A stretch of 57,738 nucleotides of DNA from Ferrovum sp. (GTDB lineage: Bacteria; Pseudomonadota; Gammaproteobacteria; Burkholderiales; Ferrovaceae). The DNA lies in the NCBI GenBank assembly GCA_019456405.1, contig WJXM01000044.1, positions 1-57,738 on the forward strand. The letters are read 5' to 3'. Within the stretch, counting starts at the first letter, position 1, and each line of letters begins with the position of its first letter. This document shows positions 25,952 through 34,382 of this stretch, piece by piece. The notes under the pieces were generated by a model. That model was not told where the DNA came from. It was given only the letters and a program-made list of their open reading frames with translations, and did not search any database. The position numbers and the translations under genes are program-made.

Positions 25952-26994
25952 TTGTCCCCCTCCCTCGTTTCAAACCCCTGTGGATGTTCCTGGGCATCCT
26001 GCTTTTGCCCTGGGTGATTGAAGGACTGCTGGGGCGGGGTTGGGTGCGTATCCTGGATTTTGCCCTGCTGTCCGTTCTGCTGGCTGTTGGTCTGAACATC
26101 GTGGTGGGCTATGCCGGTCTTCTTGACCTGGGGTTCATCGCTTTCTTCGGAGTGGGGGCTTATGCCTATGCCCTCTTGGCATCGCCCCAGTTTGGGCTGC
26201 ATTGGCCACTTTGGGCCATCCTGCCCACGGGTGTTCTGGTGGCGGCCGGTTTTGGCGTGGCGCTGGGTTGGCCAACTCTGGGTCTGCGCGGAGATTATCT
26301 GGCCATCGTGACCATGGGTTTTGGCGAGATCATCCGGGTTTTTCTCAATAATCTGACCGCGCCGGTCAATATCACCAACGGTCCGCAGGGGATTACGATG
26401 ATCGATGCCCTCCATCTGGGGAACTGGTCCTTTGCCCGCCCCCATCGGGTGCTGGGCATCCCGTTGCCTGCCTTGGTGGGGACCTATTACCTGTTCCTCC
26501 TGTTCGTTCTGCTGGCGCTCTTTCTTTCCCGACGGTTGGAATATTCCAGGATCGGACGGGCCTGGATGGCCATTCGCGAAGACGAGATTGCGGCGGCCAG
26601 CATGGGGTTGGATACGCGCCGCCTCAAATTGCTGGCCTATGCGCTGGGGGCGGTCTTTGGGGGCGTGGCGGGGGGCCTGTTTGCAGGATTTCAGGGTTTT
26701 GTCAGCCCGGAGAGTTTTACCTTGCAGGAATCCGTCATGATCCTGTGTATGGTGGTACTGGGGGGGATGGGTAACCTGCGCGGCGTCGTGGCGGGGGCTC
26801 TTCTGCTCGCTTTTCTGCCCGAGGTCCTGCGGCCCCTGGGGGGATGGCAACAGCACTGGTTTCATCGCGTCCTGATCGATCCCTCCACCCTGCGCCTGCT
26901 CCTCTTCGGGATCACCCTGGTCGTTCTGATGCGCTGGCGCCCTGAAGGACTATTGCCGTCCCGGGCGCGGGCACGGGAATGGCATACGTCATGA
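25948..26994 (+). CDS. livM: Branched-chain amino acid-type ABC transporter permease LivM
   Basis: A 348-residue permease with about nine helices. Markers are the paired NIVVGYAGLLDLGFIAFFGVGAYAYALL segment, LRGDYLAIVTMGFGEIIR, NGPQGI and GGMGNLRGVVAGA. It forms the transmembrane pore with LivH. ATG 25948 overlaps the livH stop, and the 3' end overlaps the livG start, so all subunits are translationally coupled. Confidence 0.93.
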   Translation: MIVPLPRFKPLWMFLGILLLPWVIEGLLGRGWVRILDFALLSVLLAVGLNIVVGYAGLLDLGFIAFFGVGAYAYALLASPQFGLHWPLWAILPTGVLVAAGFGVALGWPTLGLRGDYLAIVTMGFGEIIRVFLNNLTAPVNITNGPQGITMIDALHLGNWSFARPHRVLGIPLPALVGTYYLFLLFVLLALFLSRRLEYSRIGRAWMAIREDEIAAASMGLDTRRLKLLAYALGAVFGGVAGGLFAGFQGFVSPESFTLQESVMILCMVVLGGMGNLRGVVAGALLLAFLPEVLRPLGGWQQHWFHRVLIDPSTLRLLLFGITLVVLMRWRPEGLLPSRARAREWHTS

Positions 26995-27758
26995 GTTTGC
27001 TGGAAGCAAAAGGTATCAGCAAACATTTCGGGGGAGTTCAGGCTTTGCAAAACGTTTCCCTGACGGTCGAGCCAGCCAGTATCGTGGGCTTGATCGGCCC
27101 GAATGGCGCCGGAAAGACGACCTTTTTCAACGTATTGACCGGGGTCTACGTGCCCGATGAGGGGACACTGACCTTTGCCGGCCAACCTTTGCCCGCAGGT
27201 CAGCCCCATCGGGTCGCCCGAGCGGGCCTAGTGCGTACTTTCCAGAACATTCGAGTGTTTCCCCAGATGAGTGTCCTGGAAAACGTCATGGTGGGGTTTC
27301 ATGGGCGGACGCACAGCGGATTGCTGGGGGCCTGGTTCAATGGCCCGGCCGTGCGGCGCGAAGAACGGGAGATTCGGGAAGGGGCTCAGGAACTGTTGAA
27401 ATGGGTGGGGTTGCAGGAAATGGCGCGCCGGGTGGCCAGTACCCTGTCCTATGGGGCGCAACGCCGACTGGAAATTGCCCGTGCCCTGGCCACGGGCCCC
27501 CGTCTGTTGGCACTGGATGAACCGGTGGCTGGTATGAATGGGGCAGAACGGGGGCACATGGCCGAGTTGATCCTGCGCATTCGTGCTGCGGGGATTGCCC
27601 TGCTGGTCATCGAGCATGATGTGCGCTGGATCGCGCAATTGTGCGAACGCATCACCGTTCTGGATCATGGGCAACGTTTGGCCGAGGGAACGTCTGCCGA
27701 AATTCAGGCCAACCCACAAGTCATCGAAGCCTACCTGGGGCATGGGTCCCATGGCTGA
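26991..27758 (+). CDS. livG: Branched-chain amino acid-type ABC transporter ATPase LivG
   Basis: A 255-residue ABC ATPase. Walker A is GPNGAGKTTFFN, the signature is LSYGAQRRLEIARAL (a Y in place of the usual G), and Walker B is LLALDEPVAGMN. The H-loop lies in VIEHDVRWIAQLC. VRTFQNIRVFPQMSVLENV is a LivG hallmark. ATG 26991 overlaps the livM stop; ATG 26979 is an alternative four codons upstream. Confidence 0.93.
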   Translation: MSLLEAKGISKHFGGVQALQNVSLTVEPASIVGLIGPNGAGKTTFFNVLTGVYVPDEGTLTFAGQPLPAGQPHRVARAGLVRTFQNIRVFPQMSVLENVMVGFHGRTHSGLLGAWFNGPAVRREEREIREGAQELLKWVGLQEMARRVASTLSYGAQRRLEIARALATGPRLLALDEPVAGMNGAERGHMAELILRIRAAGIALLVIEHDVRWIAQLCERITVLDHGQRLAEGTSAEIQANPQVIEAYLGHGSHG

Positions 27759-28455
27759 ACCTCTTCTGGAAGTACGCGATTTGGCAGTGCATTACGGGGG
27801 TATCGAAGCCGTTTGTGATTTTTCCCTGCAACTCGAAGAGGGGGAAAAGGTTGCCCTGATCGGGGCCAATGGCGCGGGCAAGAGCAGTACCCTGAAGGCC
27901 CTGGCCGGGGTGGTGCCCTTTGCGCAGGGGAGCCTGAGGTTCGACGGCATGGACTGGACCCGCCGACCGGCCTGGCAACGGGCGCGTGCTGGCCTGATTC
28001 TGGTTCCTGAAGGGCGGGGGGTTTTCCCGCGTTTGTCTATCGTGGAAAATTTGCAGATGGGGCAGATGGGACATTCCGATCCGGAGGCGTTGGAGAAGGT
28101 CTACGCGCGTTTCCCCCGTCTATATGAACGACGGACCCAGGCTGCGGGCACGCTCTCGGGGGGGGAGCAGCAGTTGCTGGCCCTGGGGCGCGCTCTGCTG
28201 GCTCGGCCCCGTCTTCTGATGCTGGACGAACCCAGCATGGGACTGGCCCCCCAGCGGGTGGATGAGGTTTTCGAGGTCATCGCGGAAATGGTACAGGCCG
28301 GGACGACCTTGCTGCTGGTGGAACAGAATGCCCGGCGAGCCCTGGAACTGTGTGACCGTGCTCTGATCCTGGAGTCGGGGCGCGTGGTGTTTTCTGACCG
28401 TGCTGCGGTATGTCTGGCCAGTCCTGTATTGCGGGCAGCCTATCTGGGAGAATGA
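27751..28455 (+). CDS. livF: Branched-chain amino acid-type ABC transporter ATPase LivF
   Basis: A 234-residue ABC ATPase with Walker A GANGAGKSSTLKAL, the LivF marker VPEGRGVFPRLSIVENLQMG, signature LSGGEQQLLALGRAL, Walker B LLMLDEPSMGL and the H-loop equivalent VEQNARRAL. It starts eight bases before the end of livG. The next gene begins directly at its stop. No LivK/LivJ-type periplasmic binding protein is encoded in this cluster. Confidence 0.94.
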   Translation: MAEPLLEVRDLAVHYGGIEAVCDFSLQLEEGEKVALIGANGAGKSSTLKALAGVVPFAQGSLRFDGMDWTRRPAWQRARAGLILVPEGRGVFPRLSIVENLQMGQMGHSDPEALEKVYARFPRLYERRTQAAGTLSGGEQQLLALGRALLARPRLLMLDEPSMGLAPQRVDEVFEVIAEMVQAGTTLLLVEQNARRALELCDRALILESGRVVFSDRAAVCLASPVLRAAYLGE

Positions 28456-29880
28456 ATGTCGTTTCTACACCGTTATTATTGGGGAATTCTGGGGCTGGTA
28501 CTGGCTTCCTATGGGTTGTCTCTGTTTCACGCTTATGTGGGCGAAGAGGCCAACTACACCATCATGTCCATGGAAATGTGGCAGCGCCAGATTTTTCGCA
28601 GTGTGGTGTCGCTGGGAGGCGTAGGCGGGCGTCCCCCTTTGTATAACTGGGCGATGATTCCCGTGGCACGCTGGGTGGTGGGCTGGCCTCGGATATTGCT
28701 GGCAGCGCGCTTGGTGACCCTGGGGGCGACTCTGGGTACCGCTCTGATTCTGGCCGGGTGGGCGCGCGTTCTTTGGCCAGGGGTGGGTGCAGGAAAAGTG
28801 GCCGGGTTGCTTTATCTGGTGACTGCTGATGTCCTGTTTTACCGAGGTTGGCTGGCCTATGCGGACCCCCTTTTCGCTTTTTTCATGGTGCTGTCGGCTT
28901 TTTTATTATGGAACGCGGTGCAACAGCGCAGTTTGCTCTGTCTTTTTCTGTCATTATTGGCGATCTTTGCTTCCTATCTGACCAAGGTGGTGACGGCCTA
29001 TGCTTTTTATGGAGGCATCTGGCTGGTTCTGCTCGGTCAGCGTTCCAATCGGGCGTTCCTGTGGTCCCGTCGGGCGATGGGCGTCTATCTTCTGGGCTTA
29101 TTGCCCATGGGTCTCTGGCTGGGAACCGTGGGGCACCAGGATACTCTCCAGGTGAACGGGCAATTGGCCGATGTGAGCGATAAACTGTTGTCCGCCGATG
29201 CGTTGGGAACCTGGCTCATGAAACTGGGCGAATTTCCTCTTTTCATTCTGGCGGGGCTTCTGCCTTCTTCATTGTGGGCGCTCTGGGGGATGGTCTCACA
29301 GCATCGACAGGGCATTTCCTGGCCTCTCCCGGTCAAAATATTGGTCGCCATGGCACTGCTCAATTTTCTTCCCTACTGGATTGCGCCGCACAGCGCCCCA
29401 CGCTACGTTTTGCCCGAGTATGGTCTGGTGGTGTTGGTGGCGACGTATTATCTGACCCATGAACCTGCCTTGTTTCAGAATGGAATCCTGCGTCCGGAAC
29501 GCTGGGTGGTGGGTCTGGTTCTTCTGGGACTTGGCATCTCGGCGGTGGGGTACCCCCTCTATCAACAGCGTGTGCGCGGGGACAACTATGCCCGCATGGC
29601 AAGCCAGATCGAGGCACTGGCGGGCCCCTACCCCATTTATACTTTGAACTGGTCCTCGGTGGGATTGTCCGTGGTGGCGCTCATCGACAGCCAGCATTTT
29701 GATCGGTCGGCCATTGTCAGCCCCCCCTCCCGTCTTACAGACGGGCTGGTCATTGCCTATACCCCTCATGATCTGCCGGGTGAGGGATGGGCAGAACTCG
29801 AGGTGCAGGCGGAGCAACTGGTTCTGATCTGTCGGGGGAAAGTTTGTGCGGCCCCGTTCTTTCATTCAGGGAGACCATGA
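28456..29880 (+). CDS. ArnT/PMT-like membrane glycosyltransferase
   Basis: A 474-residue polytopic membrane protein of the dolichyl-phosphate-mannose/ArnT superfamily. About ten helices are present with a first periplasmic loop containing EEANYTI and GGRPPLYNW (the family's acidic-residue and R-P-P-L-Y motif). The LAYADPLFAFF and HSAPRYVLPEY segments also fit. Such enzymes move a sugar from a polyprenyl-phosphate carrier to lipid A or another acceptor on the periplasmic face. Donor and acceptor cannot be told from sequence. It starts at the livF stop and overlaps the next gene by four bases. Confidence 0.75.
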   Translation: MSFLHRYYWGILGLVLASYGLSLFHAYVGEEANYTIMSMEMWQRQIFRSVVSLGGVGGRPPLYNWAMIPVARWVVGWPRILLAARLVTLGATLGTALILAGWARVLWPGVGAGKVAGLLYLVTADVLFYRGWLAYADPLFAFFMVLSAFLLWNAVQQRSLLCLFLSLLAIFASYLTKVVTAYAFYGGIWLVLLGQRSNRAFLWSRRAMGVYLLGLLPMGLWLGTVGHQDTLQVNGQLADVSDKLLSADALGTWLMKLGEFPLFILAGLLPSSLWALWGMVSQHRQGISWPLPVKILVAMALLNFLPYWIAPHSAPRYVLPEYGLVVLVATYYLTHEPALFQNGILRPERWVVGLVLLGLGISAVGYPLYQQRVRGDNYARMASQIEALAGPYPIYTLNWSSVGLSVVALIDSQHFDRSAIVSPPSRLTDGLVIAYTPHDLPGEGWAELEVQAEQLVLICRGKVCAAPFFHSGRP

Positions 29881-30779
29881 TGGCAGTGGATCTGGCGGGA
29901 AAATTGAGGGTGGGGATATCGTCGCGGGCATTGTTTGAACTGGGTGAAAGTCATGCCCTGTTTGAAACGCGCGGGGTAGAGGAATACAGCAACTATCAAA
30001 TTGCCCATGAAAACGAACCCTTGGGCGAAGGGGTGGCGTTTGGGCTGGTGAAAAAATTGCTGGCGCTCAAGAATCAGCACGAAGAATCCAGCGTGGAGGT
30101 CATTTTGCTGTCCCGGAACAGTGCAGATACGGGATTGCGCATCTTCAATGCCATTGAACACCATGGGTTGAACATCACCCGGGCGGTTTTTTCGCGCGGG
30201 GAGACACCCTGGAAGTATGCCGAGGCTTTGGGCGTTCACCTGTTTTTGTCGGCAGATGCGGGGGATGTGCGCCTCGCATTGGAGGCGGGAATTGCCGCTG
30301 CGACCATTCTGCCCTCTGCGGTGGGAGACAATCCCTCCCCACAGTTACGGATTGCGTTCGACGGGGATGCCGTGGTGTTTTCTGATGAAGCGGAATTGAT
30401 CTACAAGACACGCGGACTGGAAGCGTTCATCGAGCATGAGCGATCCAAAGCCAACACGCCTTTGGCCAGCGGTCCCTTCCGTCCCTTTCTGGAGGCCCTG
30501 CATCGCATCCAGCGGGACAGTAATCCCCAGGATAGTCCCATTCGTACTGCTCTGGTGACGGCACGCAACGCACCCACCCATAAGCGCGTGGTTCATACCT
30601 TACGGGCCTGGGGCGTGCGTATCGACGAAGCCGTGTTTTTGGGGGGGGTGGAAAAGGGCCCGGTGCTCAAGGCCTTCGGCGCCGACATATTTTTTGATGA
30701 CCAGACGACCCATTGCGACTCGGCGCGGCAGCATGTGGTCACAGGACATGTTCCCGTCACTTCGGTTCAGCGTACCTGA
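29877..30779 (+). CDS. Cytosolic 5'-nucleotidase, NT5C1-like family
   Basis: A 300-residue protein matching the 5'-nucleotidase family related to eukaryotic cytosolic 5'-nucleotidase I (AMP-preferring). Seen in sequence: LRVGISSRALFEL, EVILLSRNSADTGLRIFNAIEHHGL, RAVFSRGETPWKYAEAL, VHLFLSADAGDV, RIAFDGDAVVFSDEAE and GADIFFDDQTTHC. These are the paired HAD-like aspartate motifs of the family. The ATG overlaps the glycosyltransferase stop; a second ATG follows immediately. It closes the hemF-liv run and meets a convergent small gene at a shared TGATCA. Confidence 0.8.
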   Translation: MMAVDLAGKLRVGISSRALFELGESHALFETRGVEEYSNYQIAHENEPLGEGVAFGLVKKLLALKNQHEESSVEVILLSRNSADTGLRIFNAIEHHGLNITRAVFSRGETPWKYAEALGVHLFLSADAGDVRLALEAGIAAATILPSAVGDNPSPQLRIAFDGDAVVFSDEAELIYKTRGLEAFIEHERSKANTPLASGPFRPFLEALHRIQRDSNPQDSPIRTALVTARNAPTHKRVVHTLRAWGVRIDEAVFLGGVEKGPVLKAFGADIFFDDQTTHCDSARQHVVTGHVPVTSVQRT

Positions 30780-31019
30780 TCAGTGTTCATTCAGCCGTTG
30801 TTGCAAGGCTCTGGCATTGTCCATCAGGCCCTGATAACTATCGCGCAACTGATCGGGCAAAGCGGGATCGCCGAGCAGGACCCCCAGAGTTTCCGTCAAA
30901 CCATACAACAATCCCTTGGCCGCTCCGCCGGCCAGGTGTCCCTGATCCAAGGCTTGCTGAATATGGGTCAGCCCCGCATCGAGGTGCTCGTGATCTGGGT
31001 AGTGACGTGGCGAATTCAT
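30780..31019 (-). CDS. Small soluble protein of unknown function
   Basis: A 79-residue, probably helical protein (DHEHLDAGLTHIQQALDQG, LRDSYQGLMDNARALQQRL) without signal peptide or membrane helix. The ATG lies behind GAGAGG at a rather long distance. It is convergent with the nucleotidase gene, its stop directly adjoining that gene's stop. Not recognised as a family. Confidence 0.5.
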   Translation of the reverse strand: MNSPRHYPDHEHLDAGLTHIQQALDQGHLAGGAAKGLLYGLTETLGVLLGDPALPDQLRDSYQGLMDNARALQQRLNEH

Positions 31020-31031
31020 GGGGGATGCCTC

Positions 31032-31220
31032 TCAGTGGCGCGGGGGGTGCCGGAAACGCCAAGCCATATGCCACATACCGACGGCACAGGACCAGGCGAT
31101 TACTTTGGCGAGGTTGGAATCGATGATCAATAAGTCCATCTGCACGGCAAGGGCGAAGACCGTCAGGTTCAGCGCCAAAATGGCAAAGACTGCAAAGAGA
31201 ACATTAAAGGAACTGAACAT
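31032..31220 (-). CDS. Small membrane protein of unknown function
   Basis: A 62-residue protein with one long or two short hydrophobic segments (LFAVFAILALNLTVFALAV and IAWSCAVGMWHMAW) and an HPPRH tail. ATG 31220 is favoured by GGAG five bases ahead; upstream in-frame ATGs at 31244 and 31268 lack such a site. It is divergent from the second ccoG gene and lies 12 bases before the 79-residue protein on the same strand, so the two may be cotranscribed. Confidence 0.5.
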   Translation of the reverse strand: MFSSFNVLFAVFAILALNLTVFALAVQMDLLIIDSNLAKVIAWSCAVGMWHMAWRFRHPPRH

Positions 31221-31341
31221 GAGGGCTCCGTGTCTAGTCGCCATAATACTATAGAATGACTGAATCACGGGTGTAATGCAAGTGTCATGAAAGGTCGGAG
31301 AAGAGAATGTCAGAGAGGAGTGAATTCCGGGAGGAGTGGAA

Positions 31342-32541
31342 GTGAGGCCCTACCATGCCAAACGCCGGGTCGTGCAACTGACGGTCCTGATTTTGCTCTG
31401 CGCGATTCCTGTCCTGGGGGTGTTCAGGATCGACCTGGCCTCGGCCAGTTTCGTGTTTTTTGGGCGCCCGATCTGGTGGGACAACTACCGGTTCCTGAGC
31501 GGAATGGTGCTGGCGATTCTCAGTGCGCCCCTGCTGACCTACGTCACCATCGGTTCGCTGTGGTGTGGTTGGGCCTGTCCGCAGAATCTTCTGACCGAAT
31601 GGGCTGATGCACTGACCTTCAAATGGTTGGGGAAACGCGCCGATGTGCGGGTGGATGGTCAGGGTCTGGTGCTGGCACCGGCCAAAAATCGCTGGCTGAA
31701 CTGGTTGAAATTGGGGGCTACGTTGCTGACCGCATCCTTCATTCTCGGTTTGGTCGTACTCAAGTTGTATTACCCGGCGCAGGATGTCTGGGGATTCCTG
31801 TGGGGGACCACGACCCGCCAGGCCAATTTTGCCATCATGCTGACATTTGTCGTTTTTTTTGTGTTCATCGATATCGCGGTGGTCCGTTATTTTCTTTGCG
31901 ACTATGCCTGCTTCTATCGCATGGGACAGCGCCTGTTCCAGACCCGGACGGCTCTCCATGTCGAGCATGACGGGGCACGGGTGGCGGATTGCGAGAAATG
32001 CCATTATTGCGCGACCGTATGTCCGACCCGGATCGAACCCAACCGCATTCAAAAACATGATATTTGCATCGATTGCGGAGAATGTATCGATGCCTGTGAC
32101 CGTTTGCATCTCAAGGAAGGGACGCTTGGGCTGTTGAATTTTTCCACCCGTTCCTCCGTACCTAAAACCAGCCCGCAACATTCTGGATTGCGCCTGGCAT
32201 TGCTGCGCAGTGGCGCCGGTTTTTTGTTTCTGAGTGGCTGTGCGCTCATGGGGTGGGGGGCCTGGACTCAAAAGACGGTGGACTTCCAAAAAATTGAGGC
32301 AGATCAGGAGCGGTTGCAATTGATTGCCCATCATTGTCAGCCCCGCTGCGCGCCCCTGCAGGTTCAATGTCGTGGCGATCATCTGGCGGCGTGTTATCAG
32401 GCAGCCGCCTGTACCTGTGCCTGTTCTTTGGAGCAGGACCCTACCAATCCCCAGCGGGATACCTGGCAACAATGTGTGCGCCTGAACCAGAAACACTTGC
32501 AGGCGCTGGAAACCGCTTCTTTTCCTCGAGTCAAACCATGA
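31342..32541 (+). CDS. ccoG: Second CcoG-like ferredoxin with cysteine-rich tail
   Basis: A 399-residue CcoG paralogue. Membrane helices, CGWACPQN near residue 76, CEKCHYCATVC near 216 and CIDCGECIDACDR near 242 are retained. The usual Ig-like C-terminal domain is gone. In its place is a short tail with eight cysteines (positions about 331-380, including CTCAC). GTG 31342 fits the GAGGAG site five bases ahead; GTG 31336 is too close to it. The stop overlaps the VWA gene, suggesting that the pair acts together. The tail looks suited to metal binding or disulfides. Confidence 0.88.
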   Translation: MRPYHAKRRVVQLTVLILLCAIPVLGVFRIDLASASFVFFGRPIWWDNYRFLSGMVLAILSAPLLTYVTIGSLWCGWACPQNLLTEWADALTFKWLGKRADVRVDGQGLVLAPAKNRWLNWLKLGATLLTASFILGLVVLKLYYPAQDVWGFLWGTTTRQANFAIMLTFVVFFVFIDIAVVRYFLCDYACFYRMGQRLFQTRTALHVEHDGARVADCEKCHYCATVCPTRIEPNRIQKHDICIDCGECIDACDRLHLKEGTLGLLNFSTRSSVPKTSPQHSGLRLALLRSGAGFLFLSGCALMGWGAWTQKTVDFQKIEADQERLQLIAHHCQPRCAPLQVQCRGDHLAACYQAAACTCACSLEQDPTNPQRDTWQQCVRLNQKHLQALETASFPRVKP

Positions 32542-34373
32542 GCGATTTTCCTGTGCCCGAAAAGTTTACCTGGGCGGATTTTTTTATTCGTTATTTTGGC
32601 TCGGGTCGACTCGATCAGGACCACCTGCGACCGCTCAAAGGGGTCTCTTTTGGGACGGTGCGCCGCCGTCTTTATTTTTATGGGCGTTCCTTTTGGGATA
32701 CTGAGGTGCGCTTGGCTTCCACGGGTCATGGCTGGAGTGAGCGGGAGGGTCGACGCCCCCACTGGCAGGATGGAGTCCTTTATCTGCCGGAAACTTTCGA
32801 GTCACAGGGGGAGGTACCAGGCGGTGAAGTGTACCGTGCTGCCTTGGCCCATGCCCTATGCCACCTGAAATACGGCATTCCTTTGGTGCAGGACGGGTTG
32901 GATGCCTGGACCCGGCGTGTGGTGGAAACGGTGGAAGATGCCCGCGTCGAAGCGCTGGCTCTACGCACCTGGCCAGGGTTGTTGCGGCTATGGCAGCGAT
33001 TGCATACCATCACCCCGGCTGCAGGGAATTCGGCCGGTCACTATCTGGAACGTCTGGCACGCGCCCTGCTGGATTCAACCTATGAAGACGAGGATGAGTG
33101 GATTAGGCAAGGAAGGGTTCTATTCGGTTCGATGTCCCTGGATCAGGAAGGTGTTTCCGTGCAGGTAGGCCGCGCATTGGCGCAGTCTTTTCGAGCCAAA
33201 AAAATCCCCATCAAGGTACAGGGCGGCCAGGTTTTTCTGACATATCGGGACGATAACCGCCAATGTTGGGCTAAGCGTTCTGGGGCGAGCGAGACGGTTG
33301 CGCCCGTGTCAAGAAAAGTGGTCAGGAATCGACGGTTCAAATTTTTTGGACTCAATTTCAGGGTGGTGGATGAGTCCGATAACCCGTCAGCCAAACAGTT
33401 TTCCCTGCTTGCGGCACTGTTCAATTTCAAACTGGATATTGGTGTTTCCGTCGAGGACAAGGATACCGATGCCCTGGGCGTGTACCGTTACCCGGAATGG
33501 GACTATAAAGGGCAAATCGAGCGCTCTTCCTGGGTTCGTATTCTGGAGAAGTTACCCGACAGCGGGGATTCTCAATGGGTGGAAGATATCATTGCCGAGC
33601 ACAAACCTCTGATTTCGCGCATGCGATTTGTGCTGGATGCGCTTCAACCTGCGGAAAACCAGCGTTTGCGCAAGTTGGAGGAGGGGGATGAGATGGATCT
33701 CAACGCGGCCATTCGGGCATACTGCGACATACGCTTGGGGATTCCCCCCGATACCCGCATCATGATGCGTACCCTTCGCCAGGAACGGGACATTGCCGTG
33801 CTGGTGTTGCTCGACCTGTCCCGTTCCACCAACGAAAAGGTTCCTGGCCAGAGCCACAGCATCTTGCACTTGACCCAACAAGCCTGTGTGCTGCTGGCTG
33901 ATGCCATCGGCAAAGTGGGGGATCCCTTTGCCATCCATGGTTTTTGCTCGGACAGTCGGCACAACGTCAGTTACTACTGCTTCAAGAACTTCGACCAGCC
34001 CTATGACCAGTTGGCCAAGGCCCGTCTGGCTGGGATGCGGGGCCAATTGTCGACGCGCATGGGGGCTGCCATCCGGCATGCCACGACCCACCTGGAATGG
34101 CAAAAGAAGGGGCGCAAATTGCTGATGCTGCTGACCGATGGAGAGCCTGCTGATGTGGATGTGCGGGACCGTAAATATTTGCGTTACGATACTCGCAAGG
34201 CGGTGGAAGATGCGGTTCGAGAAGGCGTACAAGTCTATTGCCTGACTCTGGACCCTCGTGCCGATCAATACGTTTCAACGATTTTCGGGGCGCGCAACTA
34301 TCTGGTGGTGGACCACGTGGCCCGCCTTCCGGAGAAACTGCCCCTGCTCTACGCCGGGTTGACCCGATCCTGA
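32538..34373 (+). CDS. CbbO/NorD-type von Willebrand factor A protein
   Basis: A 611-residue protein of the NorD/CbbO group. A long N-terminal region (residues 1-400) includes HALCHLKYG and VVETVEDARVEALAL. A C-terminal VWA domain follows with an intact MIDAS (D426-L-S-R-S in LLDLSRSTNEK, STRMGAAIRHA, LLTDGEPAD). Relatives work with a MoxR-type AAA+ ATPase (CbbQ or NorQ) to remodel Rubisco or nitric oxide reductase. No such ATPase, norCB or Rubisco gene is in the window. The ATG overlaps the ccoG stop, so its client here could be an oxidase rather than Rubisco. Confidence 0.82.
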   Translation: MSDFPVPEKFTWADFFIRYFGSGRLDQDHLRPLKGVSFGTVRRRLYFYGRSFWDTEVRLASTGHGWSEREGRRPHWQDGVLYLPETFESQGEVPGGEVYRAALAHALCHLKYGIPLVQDGLDAWTRRVVETVEDARVEALALRTWPGLLRLWQRLHTITPAAGNSAGHYLERLARALLDSTYEDEDEWIRQGRVLFGSMSLDQEGVSVQVGRALAQSFRAKKIPIKVQGGQVFLTYRDDNRQCWAKRSGASETVAPVSRKVVRNRRFKFFGLNFRVVDESDNPSAKQFSLLAALFNFKLDIGVSVEDKDTDALGVYRYPEWDYKGQIERSSWVRILEKLPDSGDSQWVEDIIAEHKPLISRMRFVLDALQPAENQRLRKLEEGDEMDLNAAIRAYCDIRLGIPPDTRIMMRTLRQERDIAVLVLLDLSRSTNEKVPGQSHSILHLTQQACVLLADAIGKVGDPFAIHGFCSDSRHNVSYYCFKNFDQPYDQLAKARLAGMRGQLSTRMGAAIRHATTHLEWQKKGRKLLMLLTDGEPADVDVRDRKYLRYDTRKAVEDAVREGVQVYCLTLDPRADQYVSTIFGARNYLVVDHVARLPEKLPLLYAGLTRS

Positions 34374-34382
34374 AAGAGTGGG

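Noticed and set aside
32538-34373. Calling the VWA protein NorD of a nitric oxide reductase operon
   Set aside because: No norB, norC or norQ is adjacent, and the partner gene is ccoG, so the NorD name would overstate the evidence.
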